From the NCBI GenBank assembly GCA_964019135.1, contig OZ025264.1:1116001-1180000 (forward strand): a stretch of 64,000 nucleotides of DNA, read 5' to 3'. Position 1 is the stretch's first letter. Every line of letters starts with the position of its first letter. The stretch is from Arenicola marina. Taxonomy: Eukaryota > Annelida > Polychaeta > Arenicolidae. A program made the translations under genes and the position numbers. The notes under the pieces are model-generated. The model saw only the letters and a list, made by a program, of their open reading frames with translations, was not told the DNA's origin and ran no database searches. This document shows positions 58,364-64,000 of this stretch, piece after piece.

Positions 58364-61300
58364 GTAAGTTTTTTTTTCATTTAAGAATATTCGACCTTAT
58401 GCATATCATCCTTGAAATATAAAATTTTGGTTTACAGAAAATGGTTATATACAGTTAAAGCTAGAAGAGTTTCACATTTTGGTCAAGTGTACTTTTTACT
58501 TTCTTATATACGAAGGACCTCAAATACGCAACCTTAATTGTAGATTTTGGCAAATTACTGTTTTCTAATGATAAAGAGAAACTTAAAATAGAAATATTTT
58601 TTAAACATTAAAATGTTTCTATTGTGTACTATGGGCCTGGTGTCTAGAGTGGAAAATAAACTCCCCTTACTGGGCCCTATATACATATGCTGTTGTACGT
58701 GATATCCTACACAACTGAAACTGATAATATTCACATTGCAGGTAAAACTGCCAAGGTCGATAAAGACACGTGGCTCAGCGTTCAAAAAAAGGTAAATCCT
58801 AAACTTGAATTTTCCATATATACCTACCCTTGTCCGTCACATAAAACAAGTGCGGGCCTCCGTGGCCCAGTATAGCCTGGTTAGCGTACTGGGCTTCAGA
58901 TAAATAATAGCTCCCGGGTTCTATCCCAGTCCGCGGGCACGTAGACGGACACTTGCTCATCCATCGTCTTCAGTCTACCCATGCAGCTAGGGAGGCTCGC
59001 TCTCTTGCCGAGTTTCCCCAGATGTAGAAAAGTGGCGTAAAATAATCATGCGCATAGAGAACAGTGGCTGCTTTGCAAAAACTAAAGTAAACTTATAAAT
59101 TAAGTGTTCTGTTTTCTTTCTCCTTTGGTTTGTTACACCTCTTTCTCATGACGTTGTCTATTCCGACAAAATAAGGTGAATGCATGGACCAATAAGACCG
59201 GGGCTTCGGCGCTGTTAATATATGTCCCAAAACCGACGAAGGCAAACCCGGTCCCGACGGTACAATATGAAGGTAATTGGACCTGATATTACCTTACTTT
59301 ACCTAAATTGTAGGCTTATTAATTGAAGCTCGATTTAATCATATTGCATGCAATTAGCACAGAACTATTTGGTCTGCAATAACATTTTATTTCCAGAAGT
59401 ATTCACAAAGTTACCAGTTGATTATATTGAATGCAATCGAAAGTGGCTTTCCATCTTTTAGGGTCGAAGAAACTAAAGGCATTCCTAGAAACTGACTCCG
59501 TAAGGCAGCTCCTGTATGATACCTGCGTGTCCTCCGGCATTGCACAGGCAACGCCATCCATACGAGAAGGTATAACGATGATTTGGAAGCAATTTTATTC
59601 TCCAACTAAATTAAGTCGAATGTCAACGAAAATGCAATCATTCCGCCATTTATTCAGCCCGCTTCTTGTCGGTCCCTTTGACTAGATCTTAGTAAATACA
59701 TCAGCTCCAGCGAAACGACCACCCGCTGATTCGTTATTAAGCCCATCATGGCTAAATAATACGGCCACCTTATACAGTATCATTTGGTTTGTCAGTGTCA
59801 AAATGTTTAAATTTATTTAAATATTTTGGAGATACTGATGCAATCGATATACTATGGTGTGAATTCCCACTGTCTGAACAGTTATGGAGCCACTCAAAAT
59901 ACAGAACTGGTCCATGGATGCGAAACGGGCCATCGTCAGCCACTTAGTCCGCCAATATGGTAGGTTAAATTTGTGACAATTCTCGGGATGCTACTGTTAG
60001 TTGTATATAGAACCATCAACGTTAATTATGTAGCTATTCTCCGGATACAAATGCTATGAATATCTCTCTATATATATGTTCTCGTTTAATCATCCGAAGG
60101 CTTTATTTTTGTGGAAGACAGTGCCTTATTAAATACAATGCACTTGATTGTGCAATTATTTTCCAGCGCGTATAAAGTACAAAATGCGCAGAGATATTTG
60201 GCGTCATAACGGCTTGACGCCAGAGTGGTGGCCAAGGGACGTCCCGTTTATCTCCCCAAACGAAAGGAGAAATGTTGGTATGTAAAATATTGATAAGCCG
60301 CTTTGAATATGCATATTTGTCAATGCATATAATATCTTGTACGAACAGTAAACGAGACACTTTATGCCGGATATAATGGATAAAGGAACGCTTCAATTTT
60401 GCAATGAATCAATCAAATATGAACAGCCACATTTTGTTCACTCGATACAATAGAGGTCCTCCTTAGGTAAGTATAGTTACATGTACTTGCTTGAATAATA
60501 TTTTTAGAGCAGTCCTTGTCCATAAAAGACATGGACCAAGTTCTTGCGGGTTATGTGTCTTGGAAGGTAAAGTAAAGTTTTAGGGCGGTGTTCTATGTTA
60601 CTATCTGTTGCTGTTGTATTTTACTTATCATACTTTAGTAGATGCCTTAAGGTTTCCCTTGATATATTCTCACTGTTTTGATTACCAGAGGCCACTGGAC
60701 AAGTGCGCTGCTTAGCGACATAAATATTACCGGTATTTGATGGGGTGGGATTTGGGGTTTAGGCTTTTTTTATTGGTGCCTGCTGTTGACTAAGCTGATC
60801 CAACTTGGACAATCAATTGGTGGCATGTGGGACGAGTTGGTCTTGGAACAAGTTGACAATAATCATTCCTGAGGTACTCATAGGATTACTACTGTTAATT
60901 TCTTAGAATGTCTGAAAAACTATAGAATTACTACAGCAACAATAGTTACACAACACATACTGATACTAACTACATGGTATTACTATAAGATAACTATGGC
61001 AAATATAGTAATTTTGTATTATATACATCGCAAGTATGTTGTTAGTAATCTTACAGTATAACCATTGCATATATTATAATCCTATAGTATAAGCATTTTA
61101 TGTTTTATTTATTTGTCAATTGTGTTACAATTTGGTGTTGTGATATCGTGTGGTCATCGTTTTGTCGCTGAATTAACTTGAATTTATTAATCATTATAAT
61201 TGAGGTGGTCTGTTAAGTGAGTGTCAGGCCCCATACACCTTAACTCTAATGTGAGTTGGTCCGATGGTGAGGTTTCACAGACGAGGATATTTTTTCATGA

Positions 61301-63884
61301 GGGATAATACACCGCTATTTCCGTTTTTTATGATACCATTATAGAGATCCAATATATAGCGCTTATAGCTTGTGGTAAAGGGTATAGTATTAGTGTAGGT
61401 ATAGCTTATTAAACTACATCTTTATAGCTTATGAAATTATATTTTATATTAATATAGACGTAGGTCAGCAACACAGGATGAGATTGCTCATTAATTATAG
61501 CTACAAGTCGTAAGTGTTGTAATTTCATTGCAGAACGATGATCTCGACCATAACGACGACGACGCCGACAACCACCTTGACGACGACGGTGACAACCAAC
61601 TTGACGACGACAACCACGTTGACGACGACGCCGACAACCACCTTGACGACGACGTTGCCAACCACGTTGACGGTGACAACCACGTTGACTACGAACGTGA
61701 CAACCACGTTGACGACAACGGTGACAACGACGACGACGGTGACAACAACGGCGGTGACAACCCCGTTGACGACGGTGACAACCCCGTTGACGACGGTGAC
61801 AACCACGTTGATGATGACGGTGACGGTGACAACGACGACGGTGACCACGGTGACGGTGACAACGACGGCGGTGACCACGACGGTGACGGTGACAACGACG
61901 GTAACGGTGACAACGACGGCGGTGACCACGTTGACGTGTACGACGGTGACAACGACGATGGTGACAACCCTGTTGACGACGGTGACAACCACGTTGATGA
62001 CGACGGTGACGGTGACAACGACGACGGTGACCACGTTGACGACGACGGTGACCACGTCGACGACGACGGTGACAACGACGGCGGTGACCACGTTGACGAC
62101 GACGGTGACGGCAGGGACGACGTGATGAGGCCGGACTTCGATACATCGCCAAAAGCTTGGACACAGGCTATGATAAGGAATTGTAAGTGTGCATTATGGT
62201 ACAAACCCTTCGAGGCTCTTTGTTAATCATATATAGTGACAGGTTTTTGGGCGCACGACCGATTATTAACACGATTTACATCTATACATTTATCTTTACT
62301 CAGAAAATCCATAAGATAATTCTGGGCAAGCTAGATCGAACTCTTAAACCTTTAAATAACGTCGAACAAATTCTCGCCCCTCAGAAATGTTTTTTTTTTC
62401 ATATTTCCCGTCAAATAATAACAGACATCAATCAAGTTTGGTCGAATGGTGACCAGCAAAATGTTTTGCTTTCCACTATTGGTCCAGCAAACATTTTCAC
62501 GGAGTCGGTGGTGGCCACAAATAGTTTGATCCCGGACGAGGTAAGAAATGATTATAGATTAGATTAGAATAGAGATCAGAAACATGCAGGCCGCTCATCA
62601 TATCGTACATTACGCAGAAAACAAAGGGCTCTCAAGAATACTATTTAGTCGCGGGTATTTTATAAAAATGTAACATATAATATCGTTTGAGATGAGGGTA
62701 AACTGTGTTGGGGGTTGTCATTTTATGGATGCACCATCAAATAATATGTTGCGTAATTCATTGTAGGTCATCGATGCATACCTATCGGTTCTTGTGGCTG
62801 ATTATCCAGTAAGATATCAACAGTTAAAGCTAGATACCGCACGCAAGCAGTATATAGTCTCACGTGGCGATACGAGTTTATCTCAGGTTGAAAATTGTTT
62901 TGTGTAAACAATATTTATTGATTATTGGTAAACAGTACATACTACTTATATAGTACATAATACTATTAAAAAATTGAAAATTTGTTGCTGCTCTGTCTAA
63001 AAATATGGTCGTAGTCGTATCTACTAAAGATAGGCTTTAGAACTGTGGCAATTACATAATGCCCAAAATGCTTACACGATATTTACTATATACCATGCTC
63101 TGCTAGTGGTACGATTTTTGTTTGGGAGTACCAATACAATCTTTGCAAATTATTATATTGCGGTTTTATTTTTCTTGTAGGATATTGAATATATACCTTG
63201 CTCCGTCACTGCAATGGTTTTCAGACGGAAGCCTCAGTCCAGCATTCGCAACGTAAGAATTTGGCTCTTTTATCAGCTCAAACAAAAGGCATGCACAATA
63301 TAGTTACATGGAGGCTGGTTAATGCTGGAAATATCACCAGATTATATAGCCGACGTACGTCATCATCACACGGTCATAAAGCAAAGAGTAACAAGTGTCA
63401 CATGCAGTTCTGAGCCACACACTTCTTTACGATATACATCTTTAATTTTATGACATTTGTTATCGTTCAACTATATTTATATACTATATATTATCGTTCA
63501 ACCAAGTCTTATCCTTGAACAGAATATATTGATTCTCATTCACAGATCTCCACCAGTGCCACGAAACAAATCTGTGTATTAAATACACATGGACATTGGA
63601 TATTCTTGGTAAATTTGGCCTGGATATTATTATTAGCGATGCTACGATAGAAGATATTTGTCCAAAATTTCACCATGCTTGAGTTTTGTAAGATAAAACA
63701 ATCCAGTTATGTCTACAGGAATCCTATATATCTTCGCAATTCCGCTATATATATATATACATTAAGTTGAATGGTCCGTGTTTTGTATCATCCAGGGCAT
63801 TGACATGCAGAGACAAATCATGACAATCATGGATCCACTAGGGAAGCGAGAACATCAATGTCGCGAGATCTTGGAGATCTGGAA
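58336..63884 (+). CDS. C48 (Ulp1/SENP-like) cysteine peptidase gene, partial, at least 13 coding exons
   Basis: Thirteen exons join in phase: 58336-58363, 58742-58791, 59176-59272, 59462-59569, 59882-59959, 60167-60277, 60508-60566, 61534-62182, 62425-62540, 62767-62808, 63181-63252, 63546-63608 and 63796-63884. The last four or five give the N-terminal part of a Ulp1 fold: SLIPDEVIDAYLSVL, then GHWIFL, then GIDMQRQIMTIMDPLGKR. The His of HW and the Asp of MDPLG are 17 residues apart, the spacing of the SENP1 His533/Asp550 pair. The Gln and Cys of the site should lie past 64000. Upstream are an unfamiliar N-terminal region and a long Asp-rich repeat. SUMO/NEDD8-type isopeptidase activity is inferred from family only. 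The 5' end is not located; array B lies directly upstream. Confidence 0.8.
58742..58791 (+). CDS. C48 peptidase gene, exon b
   Basis: Encodes GKTAKVDKDTWLSVQKK. Acceptor CACATTGCAG, donor AAG|GTAAAT. Phase fits exon a. Confidence 0.7.
58853..59052 (+). mobile_element. tRNA-derived SINE in an intron
   Basis: Head GGGCCTCCGTGGCCCAG, a diverged B-box region GGTTCTATCCC, and a body ending AAAAGTGGCGTAAAAT, similar to the tails of the SINEs at 26020 and 40107. Confidence 0.75.
59176..59272 (+). CDS. C48 peptidase gene, exon c
   Basis: Encodes VNAWTNKTGASALLIYVPKP then TKANPVPTVQYE. The acceptor (AAAATAAG) has a weak pyrimidine tract; donor GAAG|GTAATT. Confidence 0.65.
59462..59569 (+). CDS. C48 peptidase gene, exon d
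   Basis: Encodes GSKKLKAFLETDSVRQLLYD then TCVSSGIAQATPSIRE. Acceptor CCATCTTTTAG, donor GAAG|GTATAA. Confidence 0.75.
59882..59959 (+). CDS. C48 peptidase gene, exon e
   Basis: Encodes MEPLKIQNWSMDAKRAIVSH then LVRQY. Acceptor CTGAACAG, donor TATG|GTAGGT. Confidence 0.8.
60167..60277 (+). CDS. C48 peptidase gene, exon f
   Basis: Encodes RIKYKMRRDIWRHNGLTPEW then WPRDVPFISPNERRNV, a basic segment with a WWPRDVPFISPN motif. Acceptor TTATTTTCCAG, donor GTTG|GTATGT. Confidence 0.85.
60508..60566 (+). CDS. C48 peptidase gene, exon g
   Basis: Encodes EQSLSIKDMDQVLAGYVSWK. Acceptor ATATTTTTAG, donor AAG|GTAAAG, ending in phase 0. Confidence 0.8.
60567..61533. other. Intron between exons g and h
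   Basis: AT-rich, no repeat family recognised. Confidence 0.6.
61534..62182 (+). CDS. C48 peptidase gene, exon h: Asp-rich coding minisatellite
   Basis: A 649-bp exon. About 190 of its 216 codons form a degenerate repeat of D, N, G, H and V (for example DNHVDDDGDGDNDDGDH), built from GACGACGGTGACAACCACGT-type units. The tail DVMRPDFDTSPKAWTQAMIR is non-repetitive. Acceptor TTTCATTGCAG, donor AATT|GTAAGT. All three plus frames are open, but only this one joins exons g and i in phase. The strong acidity is unlike the basic segment in exon f. Confidence 0.8.
62425..62540 (+). CDS. C48 peptidase gene, exon i
   Basis: Encodes INQVWSNGDQQNVLLSTIGP then ANIFTESVVATNSLIPDE. A long T-rich tract precedes AATAACAG; donor GAG|GTAAGA. 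It starts the Ulp1-like region. Confidence 0.8.
62767..62808 (+). CDS. C48 peptidase gene, exon j
   Basis: Encodes VIDAYLSVLVADYP, matching the Ulp1 family 'L.DEVI+.YL..L' helix. Acceptor TTCATTGTAG, donor CCA|GTAAGA. Confidence 0.85.
63181..63252 (+). CDS. C48 peptidase gene, exon k
   Basis: Encodes DIEYIPCSVTAMVFRRKPQS then SIRN. Acceptor TTTCTTGTAG, donor AAC|GTAAGA. Confidence 0.75.
63546..63608 (+). CDS. C48 peptidase gene, exon l (catalytic His)
   Basis: Encodes ISTSATKQICVLNTHGHWIF then L. The His-Trp pair fits the Ulp1 catalytic 'HW.L' motif. Acceptor CATTCACAG, donor TTG|GTAAAT. Confidence 0.85.
63796..63884 (+). CDS. C48 peptidase gene, exon m (catalytic Asp)
   Basis: Encodes GIDMQRQIMTIMDPLGKREH then QCREILEIW plus two bases. 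Acceptor GTATCATCCAG, probable donor GGAA|GTAGGC. If that donor is not used, a TAG follows at once, which would truncate the fold before the Cys. Confidence 0.8.
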
Positions 63885-64000
63885 GTAGGCCTTCACGTGT
63901 CGATGCTGATGGGCATATGATCGCCTAGTAATAAGTTGACACCTATCTTTAAAGATCACGGATATTTTTATTTCAACAATGCATATACATGGCATCTAGC

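Noticed and set aside
61525-62204. Alternative frames over the Asp repeat (poly-Thr on plus, Val- or Ser/Pro-rich on minus)
   Set aside because: Only the Asp frame matches the splice phases of the neighbouring exons.
62187-62424. Upstream part of the open frame before exon i, with a possible acceptor at 62303
   Set aside because: That acceptor gives phase 0, but exon h ends in phase 1. The acceptor at 62424 fits and follows a strong T-rich tract.
58336-63884. C48 gene as the protease of a Polinton-type element
   Set aside because: It is split by many introns, its His-Asp spacing is SENP-like, and no capsid or polymerase gene or terminal repeat is seen nearby.

Overview
The window is animal nuclear DNA. 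It has intron-split genes with GT-AG splice sites, several retrotransposon families, tRNA-derived SINEs, MITEs and very large tandem arrays. The repeat style (GACCTTGACC-rich elements, ACAG-microsatellite elements ending in a palindrome, a Gmr1-like element) suggests a marine invertebrate, perhaps a mollusc or other lophotrochozoan. An invertebrate deuterostome such as amphioxus is not excluded. No bacterial features are present.

Two host genes can be read through their splice phases. (1) On the minus strand, ACADM (mitochondrial medium-chain acyl-CoA dehydrogenase) spans 29975 down to 9407. I find 13 coding exons that join in frame to a 421-residue protein, the same length as human MCAD, with a presequence, the FAD-site TEPGAGSD motif and the catalytic Glu in [10 protein letters not shown]. 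(2) On the plus strand, at 58336-63884 and running off the right end, is a gene for a C48 (Ulp1/SENP-like) cysteine peptidase. It carries a roughly 190-residue Asp-rich repeat encoded by a minisatellite. The catalytic His and Asp are visible; the Cys should lie beyond the window.

Layout: 92-5006, a young Ty3/gypsy element with near-identical LTRs and a 5-bp target duplication; 5007-9406, intergenic with MITEs and G tracts; 9407-29975, ACADM, whose introns hold a 5.0-kb 22-bp array, a 3.0-kb 41-bp array, a degraded relative of the first gypsy element, a LINE fragment, a SINE and several MITEs; about 30045-50960, a roughly 21-kb imperfect inverted structure; 50961-52540, no recognisable gene; 52545-58160, two adjacent 31-bp-period arrays; then the C48 peptidase gene.

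The inverted structure is the most unusual part. Its two arms carry the same roughly 232-bp satellite in opposite orientation (30150-36020 and 47270-50760), a matching short unique segment, and an LTR of the same family in opposite orientation. At the centre is a decayed Ty3/gypsy element with the copia-like domain order PR-IN-RT-RH (Gmr1-like), itself split by a nested insertion that holds a SINE. The left arm begins about 70 bp upstream of the ACADM start codon, so the gene's promoter abuts the satellite.
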